Assembly: GCA_009841335.1 (NCBI GenBank)
Contig: VXLY01000080.1
Span: 1 to 40,192, forward strand
DNA length: 40,192 nt
Source: Rhodothermaceae bacterium
Lineage (GTDB): Bacteria > Bacteroidota > Rhodothermia > Rhodothermales > Bin80
Direction: 5' to 3'
Shown here: positions 8,129 through 16,542 of the stretch, one piece after another
How the letters are laid out: every line of letters starts with the position of its first letter
Numbering within the stretch: position 1 is the stretch's first letter
Notes under the pieces: model-generated
Database searches by the model: none
What the model was told of the DNA's origin: nothing
The model's input: the letters and a program-made list of their open reading frames with translations, nothing else
Position numbers and translations under genes: made by a program

Positions 8129-9325
8129 TCAACGAACAATCTGTACGGTTAGTGGATTGGCGTAGTCCTCCCACAGAGCATCCAAGAGGTCCCGGTCATA
8201 CGCACCGTCATAAGTTACAAACCGATACTTCCAAGTTGTCTGCTCATCCGATGTGATTTCAAACTGACCTGCCTGGGTGGGCGCGAAATTGAAGAATGGT
8301 TCAGTTGGATGAATTCGCATCGGTTGGGGAGATTCGTGATTATCTGGGTGGCTTAGCACGGCAATGCCTACCCGCTCTCCATCTACAATTCCACCTATAT
8401 GACACCAGCGCGCACGCGTAGCATGCCCATTTTCTCGTGTCAGCCCTTCAGAAGTAAAGAACTCTGTGCCCTCCTCTCCGACCCAATCCCGATGTCCGCG
8501 AACACCAACCCCACCATACCTGTACTCTGGGAGTATCAGGGTGTCGCCGGTTGCCACTATCTGGGTCAGTGAGAGATCTAGAATATTTATATCTGTTGGT
8601 GTTCGGTACACTTTCAGATGCCAAGCTTCATTCAGTGCAGTGACTTCCTCCTCAATCATGTCTACATATCTATGGCGGGCGTTCAGCCCTGCGTGGGCAA
8701 CTCCGCTCCATATGCTGTCCAGTGCTACAACCTCAACGCGCCCGGAAGCACGCCCCATATTCCAGAAGTCCGGTGTTCGCCCCTGGAAGATTGTATTCGT
8801 CCAAGCCGCCCAAATGCCATGGTGATGAATATGATCAGGCGGATAGTCATCCGTGATAACGCGGCCACTGGGGCTCCAAACCGGATGTAAATAACCGTCC
8901 CGATTATAGACTTCTGGTATATCTTCGCGAGGCACCACCCTCTTCGCGGTCCGGTATGCTACAACATCCCGACCATCAGCCCTGATAAGAACGGCATCAC
9001 CTCTTGTTGCTGCCTCAACTTTTGGGGTTGCATCCTGATCCAATCTGACTGTCCATCTTGTGGTAGCACGAGGCAATGCCCGTGACATCAGGAACGTAGC
9101 CCTGCCATCTCCGTCCACCTGTAAGTCTGCGCGTTTTCCCGTGTGGTCGCGCGCTATGTAGGCCCCCTTCTCTAAATCTGCTTCAAAAGTGACAATGGCC
9201 AGTGGGCGCAGTTGATCCCCACCTGAAGTCTCAAAAGTAAGCAGGGCATCCCCGCCGCACGCGGAAACAACGAGCGTGAACAGAAGAACCAACATCTGGG
9301 AAAAGTGGAACCGTCTTGTCTTCAT
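8129..9325 (-). CDS. PmoA-like (DUF6807) family lipoprotein
   Basis: A 398-residue protein. The lipobox is VVSAC with Cys23, so it should be a membrane-anchored lipoprotein. The body carries the hallmark of the family annotated 'methane oxygenase PmoA' / DUF6807: a histidine-rich PPDHIHHHGIWAAW segment, preceded by DGYLHPVWSPSGRVITDD. Despite the label, these proteins are not methane monooxygenase subunits. They occur in carbohydrate gene clusters of Bacteroidota and Planctomycetota, and their reaction is not established as far as I know. It is the first gene of the five-gene minus-strand operon. Only 35 bp separate its ATG from the divergent M16 peptidase gene, so its promoter must overlap that gene or be very compact. 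Confidence 0.82.
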   Translation of the reverse strand: MKTRRFHFSQMLVLLFTLVVSACGGDALLTFETSGGDQLRPLAIVTFEADLEKGAYIARDHTGKRADLQVDGDGRATFLMSRALPRATTRWTVRLDQDATPKVEAATRGDAVLIRADGRDVVAYRTAKRVVPREDIPEVYNRDGYLHPVWSPSGRVITDDYPPDHIHHHGIWAAWTNTIFQGRTPDFWNMGRASGRVEVVALDSIWSGVAHAGLNARHRYVDMIEEEVTALNEAWHLKVYRTPTDINILDLSLTQIVATGDTLILPEYRYGGVGVRGHRDWVGEEGTEFFTSEGLTRENGHATRARWCHIGGIVDGERVGIAVLSHPDNHESPQPMRIHPTEPFFNFAPTQAGQFEITSDEQTTWKYRFVTYDGAYDRDLLDALWEDYANPLTVQIVR

Positions 9326-9360
9326 GACCTTAGAGGGATAGGTTCAATTCACACCATGCA

Positions 9361-12147
9361 ATGATACGGGTTCGCTACCTATCAATTTTTCTCAGCATTT
9401 TCGTTTGTGTTCTCCGTGTACACGGGCAACACCTCCAAATGGATCCGCGGGTACATATTGACACGCTCGCCAACGGATTAACCTACTACATTCTTGAAAA
9501 CAACGAGCCCAAGAACAGAGTAGAGTTACGCATGGTTGTCAATGCAGGCAGCATTCTTGAAGAGGACGATCAACGCGGATTCGCACACTTTGTTGAGCAC
9601 ATGCTCTTTAATGGCACAGCACGGTTTCCTCGTCAGGAGCTCATTTCGTTCTTTGAACTCGTGGGCATGAGGTTTGGGGCTGATCTCAATGCTTATACCT
9701 CCTTCGACGAAACCGTTTACATGCTTGAACTGCCGACGGACAGCATACAGACGGTTGAAACAGGATTTGCGGTGCTTCGGGAATGGGCTGAGCATGCGAC
9801 CATGTCAGACGAAGAAATCAATGCCGAACGCGGTGTGATACTGGAGGAATGGCGTCGCGGTCGTGGAGCTGCGGGTCGTACACGTGATCAGGTTATCCCC
9901 GTAATACTACAAGGTTCACAATACGAAGTGCGCCTTCCAATTGGGGATACACTAACTATACAAGAGGGCCATCCAGATGCTGTTCGAAGATATTATGACC
10001 GCTGGTACCGCCCAGACTTAATGGCGATCGTGGTTGTGGGGGACTTGTCAGCCGATGTCGCGGAAGGATTCATCCAAGAGTATTTCGCTGACTGGGAACA
10101 GCCCGCCTCTGCGCATAATCGACCCACGTTTGACGTCCCACTATCAGAGGAAACCGTGTACAAGGTCATTACTGACCCTGAACTGTCCGCTGTACAGCTC
10201 GAAATCATGCACCGGCGTCCAGCTGCACCACGCTATACACAGGCTGATTACCGGAGATACTTGGTTGAACGACTGACCGGTGGCATATTTAACCGCCGTC
10301 TGGCAGAAATTGCCAGGGATGGCACCCGTTCACCATTTCTTTGGGGGCGACTGACCACCGGTTCCATTGTCCGACCTTTGCGTACACACAGCTTGGCTGC
10401 TCAGGTGGTACCAGACAGCATGACTTCCGGGTTCCGGGGCTTCCTGGAAGAAACTGCACGGATGCTACAGCATGGTTTTACCCCAGGTGAACTTGATAGA
10501 CAGAAGAGTGTCCTGCTGCGAGCCTATGAGCGTGCCGCTAATGATCAGAAAAACACGCCAAGCGGCACATATGCCGGCCGATTGGTCAACCATTTTTTGA
10601 ACAACAGTCCGGTAATGCATGCAGAGACCCAACTGCTCCTGGTGCGTGACCTGATGGATCGAATTACTCTCGAGGAATTGCATGCGTCAATTCGCGAGCA
10701 GCTCGCACCTGAGTCTCGAGTAATAATTGTCACCCTGCCCGATGTAGCAGATCTTACTCCTCCCACGGAGGATGAACTAGCTCTTCTTGTGGACGACGCC
10801 CTGTCCCAGAGCACAGCGCCACTTGCAGATCAGAATACAGATCGCCCAATTATTGACGAATTACCCCAGGGAGGTCGTATTGTCCATGAATCTGCAATTG
10901 ACACACTCGGGATCGACATCCTCACACTCAATAATGGAATACGGGTCATACTAAAACCTACCAACTTCAGAAACAACGAGATCCTGCTTTCTGCATTTAG
11001 CCCCGGGGGAAGTTCTCTTGTCGAAGACGACAAATATTTTGCTGCGAGTGTCGCCCCGGTACTGGTCGGCCGTAGCGGTGTGGGTACTTTCAATCAGTCG
11101 GAGCTGGTGCGGAAGCTTTCGGGCCAATTCGTCCGGGTATCGCCGTTCATTGGCGATTATTCCGAGGGCTTCAGAGGCCGTTCTACCCCCGAGGATATAG
11201 AAACACTATTTCAGTTGATCTACCTGTATGCTACCTCTCCCCGCATCGACAACTCTTCACTCCAATCTTTCAAGAATAGCCAGCTCGCACAGCTGGAAGG
11301 GCGTATTAACACACCTGGGGCGGCATTTCAGGATACCTTGTTTACCGCTTTCTATCCTGACAACTCTCGTTATAAGCTGCTAAACACCGATCAAATCAAC
11401 GGCCTTAACGCGGAAGATGCACTGGAAATCTACCTGGATCGCTTTGCCGATATGGATGACTTTACCTTCATCTTGGTAGGCAATCTGGATTCTACCCTGG
11501 TGCGTGATCTGGCAGCTCAGTATCTGGGAGCACTACCCCAAACCTCCCGGGAAGAGTCTTGGCACGATACAGCCCCAGATCTTCCGGAAGGCCCTGTCAT
11601 ACGTCAAGTGTACAAGGGACAGGAGCCTCAATCCCAGGTGGCCATCATCTTTCACGGAGATTATGACTACACAAGATCTAACAGGTACACCCTCCGTGCG
11701 CTTTCTGATGTGTTGGACATTCGTCTGCGAGAGGAGTTACGCGAAAAACGATCTGGAATCTATAGCGCATCCGTACAATCGGGTTCAACCCGTCTCCCTG
11801 ACGGACAATTTACACTGAGCATCTTCTTCGGGTGCGATCCAGCCCGAGCGGAAGAGCTTACCAATGCTGTGTTCGACGACATTGCACAGATTCAGAACGG
11901 CCTTGACCTGACCTCTTACCTGGATCGCATCAAAGCCCAACATCTCCGCAGTCGTGAGGTCAGTCTGGAGACAAACGGGTTTTGGCTTGACCAAATTCGG
12001 TTTTATTTCGATAACACGAGCGAGGATTATCTTGACGTTTACCGCCATGATATGCTCGTTGACGGGCTGACAGCGGAAGACATACGTGAAGCAGCACGGT
12101 CACTGCTTGGCGAACAGTATGTTCAGGTTACACTCTTACCGGAGTGA
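9361..12147 (+). CDS. Secreted M16 (pitrilysin-like) zinc metallopeptidase
   Basis: A 928-residue protein with a signal peptide (residues 1 to about 22, ending VHG/Q). The inverted zinc motif is HFVEH at residues 76-80, with His76 and His80 as ligands and Glu79 as catalytic base. ERGVILEEW near residue 150 supplies the third-ligand glutamate. A second M16-like half follows (about 510-928) without the zinc motif, as is usual in single-chain M16 enzymes where the halves form a clam-shell chamber. Expected role: degradation of peptides in the periplasm. It is alone on the plus strand, divergent from the PmoA-like gene and convergent with the NhaC gene. The ATG at 9361 gives a well-formed signal peptide. 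Confidence 0.93.
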   Translation: MIRVRYLSIFLSIFVCVLRVHGQHLQMDPRVHIDTLANGLTYYILENNEPKNRVELRMVVNAGSILEEDDQRGFAHFVEHMLFNGTARFPRQELISFFELVGMRFGADLNAYTSFDETVYMLELPTDSIQTVETGFAVLREWAEHATMSDEEINAERGVILEEWRRGRGAAGRTRDQVIPVILQGSQYEVRLPIGDTLTIQEGHPDAVRRYYDRWYRPDLMAIVVVGDLSADVAEGFIQEYFADWEQPASAHNRPTFDVPLSEETVYKVITDPELSAVQLEIMHRRPAAPRYTQADYRRYLVERLTGGIFNRRLAEIARDGTRSPFLWGRLTTGSIVRPLRTHSLAAQVVPDSMTSGFRGFLEETARMLQHGFTPGELDRQKSVLLRAYERAANDQKNTPSGTYAGRLVNHFLNNSPVMHAETQLLLVRDLMDRITLEELHASIREQLAPESRVIIVTLPDVADLTPPTEDELALLVDDALSQSTAPLADQNTDRPIIDELPQGGRIVHESAIDTLGIDILTLNNGIRVILKPTNFRNNEILLSAFSPGGSSLVEDDKYFAASVAPVLVGRSGVGTFNQSELVRKLSGQFVRVSPFIGDYSEGFRGRSTPEDIETLFQLIYLYATSPRIDNSSLQSFKNSQLAQLEGRINTPGAAFQDTLFTAFYPDNSRYKLLNTDQINGLNAEDALEIYLDRFADMDDFTFILVGNLDSTLVRDLAAQYLGALPQTSREESWHDTAPDLPEGPVIRQVYKGQEPQSQVAIIFHGDYDYTRSNRYTLRALSDVLDIRLREELREKRSGIYSASVQSGSTRLPDGQFTLSIFFGCDPARAEELTNAVFDDIAQIQNGLDLTSYLDRIKAQHLRSREVSLETNGFWLDQIRFYFDNTSEDYLDVYRHDMLVDGLTAEDIREAARSLLGEQYVQVTLLPE

Positions 12148-12267
12148 GCACTCCAAAAAGGAAAGATGCTCCGTCAGAAGGCCTGACCGGTGCAGTGTAC
12201 AGGGATTCACGACATGTGCCAGCATCTGTTGGCAAATATCTACAGTAGGTATTGCAAGCGCCTCGAA

Positions 12268-13725
12268 TCAAGCTACCTTACTTGCTTCGCCTTCCTCCAG
12301 GGGAATTATTGTAAATCCTGTGAATCCGTAAATAGCACTGATAACCGGATTGGTGTAATTGAAGAAAGCGAACGGTAAGTAAACTAGTGTTGGTACACCG
12401 AGAGTAGCCGCCATAAAGGCACCACACGTATTCCAGGGAATTAACGCCGAAGTAAGCGTGCCTGAATCCTCCAAAGCACGGGAGAGGTTTTTGGGGTGCA
12501 AGCCCCGCTTTTCAAATTCCGCCCTATACATACGACCAGGTACCACAATCGAGATGTACTGGTCACCGGCAATGATGTTGAGTCCCAGTGCAGTGCAAAG
12601 CGTAGCCATAATTAGACTACCCGCACTGCGCGCAGCCCCGAGGATCATTTTTGTGATCGCCGCCAGTATACCCGTCTTTTCCATCGCAGCACCAAACATC
12701 ATCGCCGAAACCACTAGCCAGATTGTATCCAACATGCTCACCATCCCACCCCGGGTCAACAGATCGTTGAGAGCCTCATTGCCCGTATCTGCAGTAAACT
12801 CGCCAAACATGACCATCCAAAATCCCTTAAAAAGCACCAGTATCTGGGGCATATCAGGTTCGTTTACAAAATTCATCACGACCTCCTGCTGAAATATCAT
12901 TGCAGTAATCCCTCCCATTAATGCACCGATAAGAAGTGCGGGGAAAGCTGGCATCTTCTTGTAAATCAAAAACAATACGATAACCACCGGAATTAGCAGG
13001 TGCACCCCCAGATTATAGCTGTTATCCAGAGCAACCAGAATCTCGGACAGACCGGAGGCCTCCGCCGCCGATGGCTGCTGCACAAACCCGATCACTGTAA
13101 AGAGGATCAAGGCAATCGTGATACTTGGCACAGTCGTCCAGAGCATGTGCCGGATGTGCACGAAGAGCTCCGTACCCACCATGGCAGGCGCCATGTTGGT
13201 CGTATCAGACAACGGAGATAGCTTGTCCCCAAAATATGCCCCCGAAATGATCGCACCCGCCGCAATTCCCAAATTCAGGTCAAATGCCGCTGCAATCCCG
13301 ACCAAGGCAATCCCTATTGTGCTGACCGTAGTCCAGGAACTTCCCGAAACTACCGCTACGATCGCGCAAATAACACAACAGGCGGTGTAAAAGATAGTAG
13401 GGTTCAGTATCTGCAGACCATAGTACATCATGGTCGGCACAATCCCCCCCATAATCCAGGTGCCAATCAGGGAACCCACTACCAACAAGATGAAGATCGC
13501 TCCCATGGCCAAGGACACGCCTTTGACCATGGCTTCCTGCATCTGCTTCCATGTGAACCCGAGGCGCAGCCCAACCAGAGAAGCAACCACAGCGGAGAGG
13601 ATAAGCGCAATCTGATTCGGACCATATGATGCGTCCGAACCGAAGAAATTTACAGAAGCAATCAGCAAAAGGATCAGGAACACTACAGGGAGCAGTGCTT
13701 GCCAAATGCTGGGCTTCCGTTCCAT
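12268..13725 (-). CDS. nhaC: NhaC-family Na+/H+ antiporter
   Basis: A 485-residue integral membrane protein with about 11-12 hydrophobic segments. VVSGSSWTTVSTIGIALVG and GAYFGDKLSPLSDTTNMAP are characteristic of the NhaC family, and near the C-terminus SGTLTSALIPWNTCGAFMA matches the family's second conserved region. Expected role: exchange of cytoplasmic Na+ for protons, pH and salt balance. Related members can exchange amino-acid pairs instead, so substrate is not certain. The ATG is 18 bp after the stop of the sodium:amino-acid symporter gene; a Na+-extruding antiporter next to a Na+-driven importer is a sensible pairing. It is the last gene of the minus-strand run and ends convergently with the M16 gene across a 120-bp spacer that has no clear terminator. 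Confidence 0.9.
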   Translation of the reverse strand: MERKPSIWQALLPVVFLILLLIASVNFFGSDASYGPNQIALILSAVVASLVGLRLGFTWKQMQEAMVKGVSLAMGAIFILLVVGSLIGTWIMGGIVPTMMYYGLQILNPTIFYTACCVICAIVAVVSGSSWTTVSTIGIALVGIAAAFDLNLGIAAGAIISGAYFGDKLSPLSDTTNMAPAMVGTELFVHIRHMLWTTVPSITIALILFTVIGFVQQPSAAEASGLSEILVALDNSYNLGVHLLIPVVIVLFLIYKKMPAFPALLIGALMGGITAMIFQQEVVMNFVNEPDMPQILVLFKGFWMVMFGEFTADTGNEALNDLLTRGGMVSMLDTIWLVVSAMMFGAAMEKTGILAAITKMILGAARSAGSLIMATLCTALGLNIIAGDQYISIVVPGRMYRAEFEKRGLHPKNLSRALEDSGTLTSALIPWNTCGAFMAATLGVPTLVYLPFAFFNYTNPVISAIYGFTGFTIIPLEEGEASKVA

Positions 13726-13743
13726 CCTCTTCTCCAGGTTTAT

Positions 13744-15471
13744 CTAAATCTCGGATCCGGATTCATGCTTCTCAATACGCGACCTGGCAACAGTAAGGTA
13801 TTCATCTCTGGTCATCCCAGGCTTGAAAGCATTGAAATAATCATCCGTCAACTTCTTCGCAATGCCAGATAATAACAGTAATGCCAGCACGTTCGGAATC
13901 GTCAGCAGTGCAATTGCCGTGTCCCCGATACCCCAGACCGTGTTCAAGCCCGCCACAGCGCCAACAAAATGCATGACCACAAAAATCAGTTTATATGGAA
14001 GGATAGACGACTTACCGAAGAGATACATAGAGCAACGATCACCATAGTAACTCCACGAGATGGCCGTTGATATCGCGAATAGCAAAACGCAAAGGACGAC
14101 TAGATACTTTCCAATATCCCCGAGCCCCTCCTGGAACGCCAAGGCGGTCATGGGCGCACCATTTTCTACGGCTGGTCCATAGAGTGTGGTGTACTCTGTT
14201 CCATCTCCTTCAGCGATGGCGACGCCCGCTTGCGTATCAATTATGCCCGTAAAGGGTATCGTCTGCTCCTGGTCAATGAAGAATGCTTCCACCGGAACCT
14301 CATGCCAAGCGAACATGATTCCATCACTCGCGCCTGGTATGGGGGCACCCTGGTCAATCATGATTTCAGCTGGAACATCCTCACTGGCGACGGGCTGATT
14401 CCTGCCCCCAACCTCTTCAACATAGGACAGGTCCCCCTCTCCAAGGGTAAGAGCTGTTTCAGTTGGACTCTTCCATACACCAGTGGTGAGTACAACCAAT
14501 GCCGTGATTGTACAGATGACAATGGTATCAATGAACGGCTCCAGAAGTGCCACCGCGCCCTCAGAAACCGGCTCCTGAGTCTTTGCGGCGGAGTGAGCGA
14601 TAGATGCAGAACCCTGCCCCGCCTCGTTCGAGAATATGCCACGTCTGACTCCCCAGAGGATCGTCTGTATGAGGATGCCAATTCCAGTACCCGCAACACC
14701 GGCAGTGGGGTTGAATGCTTCAGTAAATATGCTTGCCAGCGCGGGAAATACGCCATCATAGTTGATCGCCAGAATAATGACGCCTCCCAAAACGTACAGG
14801 ACCGCCATGATGGGGGCGAGAATCCCGGTCACGCGTCCAATCCGTGAAATACCACCAAGGATCACCAGTGCAACTACGGCAGCCGTCAAACTACCCGTTA
14901 TCCACGTTGAAATGCCAAACTCACTGTTCATCAGATCCGAAACAGTGTTGGCCTGGATAGCATTGCCAGTCATGAATGCAACCAGAATCATGGCCCCGGC
15001 AACCAGCATCGCGAGTGGCCTGAAAGCCTTGCCCAACCCATACTCGATGTAGTACATCGGGCCGCCCGATACCGTGCCCACCAGTTTACTCCCGGACTTA
15101 TCTACAACACGATATCGTTGAGCCAGTGTTACCTCGGTATATTTGGTACACATACCCAGAAGAGCTGTAATCCACATCCAGAATACCGCACCTGGACCAC
15201 CCCAGTGGATGGCCAGGGCAACACCGGCAATATTGCCAATCCCTACTGTCGCCGACAGTGCTGTCGTGAGAGCCTGGAAATGCGATACATCTCCAGCATC
15301 TTCCGGATCATCGTATTTGCCCGTCGCGACCTTGACACCGTGTCCAAACTGGCGAAACTGTATAAAACCAAGCCTGATGGTCAAAAATATCCCTGTCCCC
15401 ACTAGCATAATTAGTAGCGGGTAGGCGAGTATGTTGTCAATGAACTGCTGAACACTCACAAAAACTTCCAT
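13744..15471 (-). CDS. AGCS-family sodium:alanine/glycine symporter with periplasmic-loop insertion
   Basis: A 575-residue transporter. Family features are visible: IRLGFIQFRQF near the N-terminus, ALSATVGIGNIAGVALAI (72-89), and WGVRRGIFSNEAGQGSA near 273-289. Expected role: Na+-driven import of alanine, glycine or related small amino acids. Typical members are about 450-500 residues. The extra length is a polar, acidic stretch at about 335-440 between two hydrophobic segments, where most members have a short loop. It contains no membrane segment and probably lies outside the cytoplasmic membrane. The gene sits between pdxA (50 bp upstream) and the NhaC gene (18 bp downstream) and is probably co-transcribed with both. 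Confidence 0.92.
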   Translation of the reverse strand: MEVFVSVQQFIDNILAYPLLIMLVGTGIFLTIRLGFIQFRQFGHGVKVATGKYDDPEDAGDVSHFQALTTALSATVGIGNIAGVALAIHWGGPGAVFWMWITALLGMCTKYTEVTLAQRYRVVDKSGSKLVGTVSGGPMYYIEYGLGKAFRPLAMLVAGAMILVAFMTGNAIQANTVSDLMNSEFGISTWITGSLTAAVVALVILGGISRIGRVTGILAPIMAVLYVLGGVIILAINYDGVFPALASIFTEAFNPTAGVAGTGIGILIQTILWGVRRGIFSNEAGQGSASIAHSAAKTQEPVSEGAVALLEPFIDTIVICTITALVVLTTGVWKSPTETALTLGEGDLSYVEEVGGRNQPVASEDVPAEIMIDQGAPIPGASDGIMFAWHEVPVEAFFIDQEQTIPFTGIIDTQAGVAIAEGDGTEYTTLYGPAVENGAPMTALAFQEGLGDIGKYLVVLCVLLFAISTAISWSYYGDRCSMYLFGKSSILPYKLIFVVMHFVGAVAGLNTVWGIGDTAIALLTIPNVLALLLLSGIAKKLTDDYFNAFKPGMTRDEYLTVARSRIEKHESGSEI

Positions 15472-15521
15472 GTCGTCAAGACTTTTAGATAATTAGGCTC
15501 TGAATATACACACCACTCACT

Positions 15522-16538
15522 TTAATTCTGTTGCTCGCGCTGCTTCACAACAGAAGCAGCCAAGAGAACAGCCTGAATCATACTACCTGCATCGGCCCGG
15601 TCCTGACCTGCGATCCCAAACGCAGTCCCATGGTCGGGCGAAGTGCGTACGATAGGCAACCCCGCCGTAAAGTTCACACCACTTCCGAACGAAAGCGTCT
15701 TAAACGGGATGAGTCCCTGATCGTGGTACATGGCCATAATACCATCATAGCCACAATACTGCCTGCTACCAAAGAACCCGTCCGCGGGGAATGGTCCGAG
15801 CGCTACAATACTGCGCCTGCCGGCCCCTTTGATCGCCTCAATGATGACTTCCGTTTCCTCTGTCCCAAGCACACCATCTTCACCGGCATGTGGATTGAGG
15901 CCGAGAATGGCAATCCTGGGATGTATGATACCAAAATCCTGTACCAGCGATGCCTTCACACGTTTGAGTTTTGCTATAAGCCCATTTACGGTCACACGTT
16001 CCGATACCTGTTTGAGGGGGATATGCCCGGTGGCCAGACTGATGCGGAGACTTTTTGCCACCATCATCATCACGTGTTCCTTCGCCTTCAGCTTTTTGGC
16101 CAAGTATTCTGTGTGACCCGGAAAGTTATATCCTGCACGGACGATCGCTAACTTGGAAATTGGCCCCGTCACTAACGCGCTTGCTGTACCCTCCTGGACG
16201 AGCCGGAGACCTTCATCTACTGCGAACATCGCCATGTTACCTCCGCGTGGCGTCAATTTACCCATTTCCACGACGGTTTGGGCCTCTTGGCTTGTATCAG
16301 CTATCCGAATGGCGCGCTTAGGTATATTTCCTTCCAGGTTCTCAACCAGTGGAGGGAGGCGCCTTCCCAGCTTCTTCGCATGAATACGAAGCACCTCCGG
16401 TGGTCCAACGACAATCGGCTCCGTCCGGCTCTGGACTAGGGGATCGTCCAGACACTTGAGTATTACTTCCGGGCCAATGCCGTTGGGATCACCGAGAGAA
16501 ATGGCGACACGTATACGCTTGATTGATTCCGTTGACAC
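15522..16538 (-). CDS. pdxA: 4-hydroxythreonine-4-phosphate dehydrogenase
   Basis: An enzyme of the DXP-dependent pyridoxal 5'-phosphate pathway. It oxidises 4-phosphohydroxy-L-threonine, and its product condenses with deoxyxylulose phosphate under PdxJ. Diagnostic motifs are present: SLGDPNGIGPEV at the N-terminus, FPGHTEYLA, LGLNPHAGEDG, AMYHDQGLIPFKTL and TSPDHGTAFGIAG, covering the metal-binding histidines and the substrate site. I chose the GTG at 16538, 5 bp after the pepA stop, because it leaves the usual short lead before the first strand. An in-frame TTG at 16577 would overlap pepA by 35 bp. No other vitamin B6 gene is present in the window. Length (338 residues) is normal for the family. 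Confidence 0.94.
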   Translation of the reverse strand: MSTESIKRIRVAISLGDPNGIGPEVILKCLDDPLVQSRTEPIVVGPPEVLRIHAKKLGRRLPPLVENLEGNIPKRAIRIADTSQEAQTVVEMGKLTPRGGNMAMFAVDEGLRLVQEGTASALVTGPISKLAIVRAGYNFPGHTEYLAKKLKAKEHVMMMVAKSLRISLATGHIPLKQVSERVTVNGLIAKLKRVKASLVQDFGIIHPRIAILGLNPHAGEDGVLGTEETEVIIEAIKGAGRRSIVALGPFPADGFFGSRQYCGYDGIMAMYHDQGLIPFKTLSFGSGVNFTAGLPIVRTSPDHGTAFGIAGQDRADAGSMIQAVLLAASVVKQREQQN

Positions 16539-16542
16539 GGGA

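Noticed and set aside
8129..9325. Methane monooxygenase subunit, as the family name PmoA would suggest
   Set aside because: The protein is a lipoprotein of the DUF6807 type and lacks the membrane helices of particulate methane monooxygenase; no pmoB or pmoC is present.
12143..12156. GGAGTG/CACTCC inverted repeat at the M16 stop codon as a terminator
   Set aside because: The loop would be only two bases and no T-run follows on the plus strand; an A-run follows instead.
14230..14847. A 205-residue plus-strand frame antisense to the AGCS symporter
   Set aside because: It is long but wholly antisense to a well-conserved transporter gene and has no domain signal.
15531..16151. A 206-residue plus-strand frame antisense to pdxA
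   Set aside because: The pdxA motifs on the other strand are complete; this frame shows no recognisable protein features.
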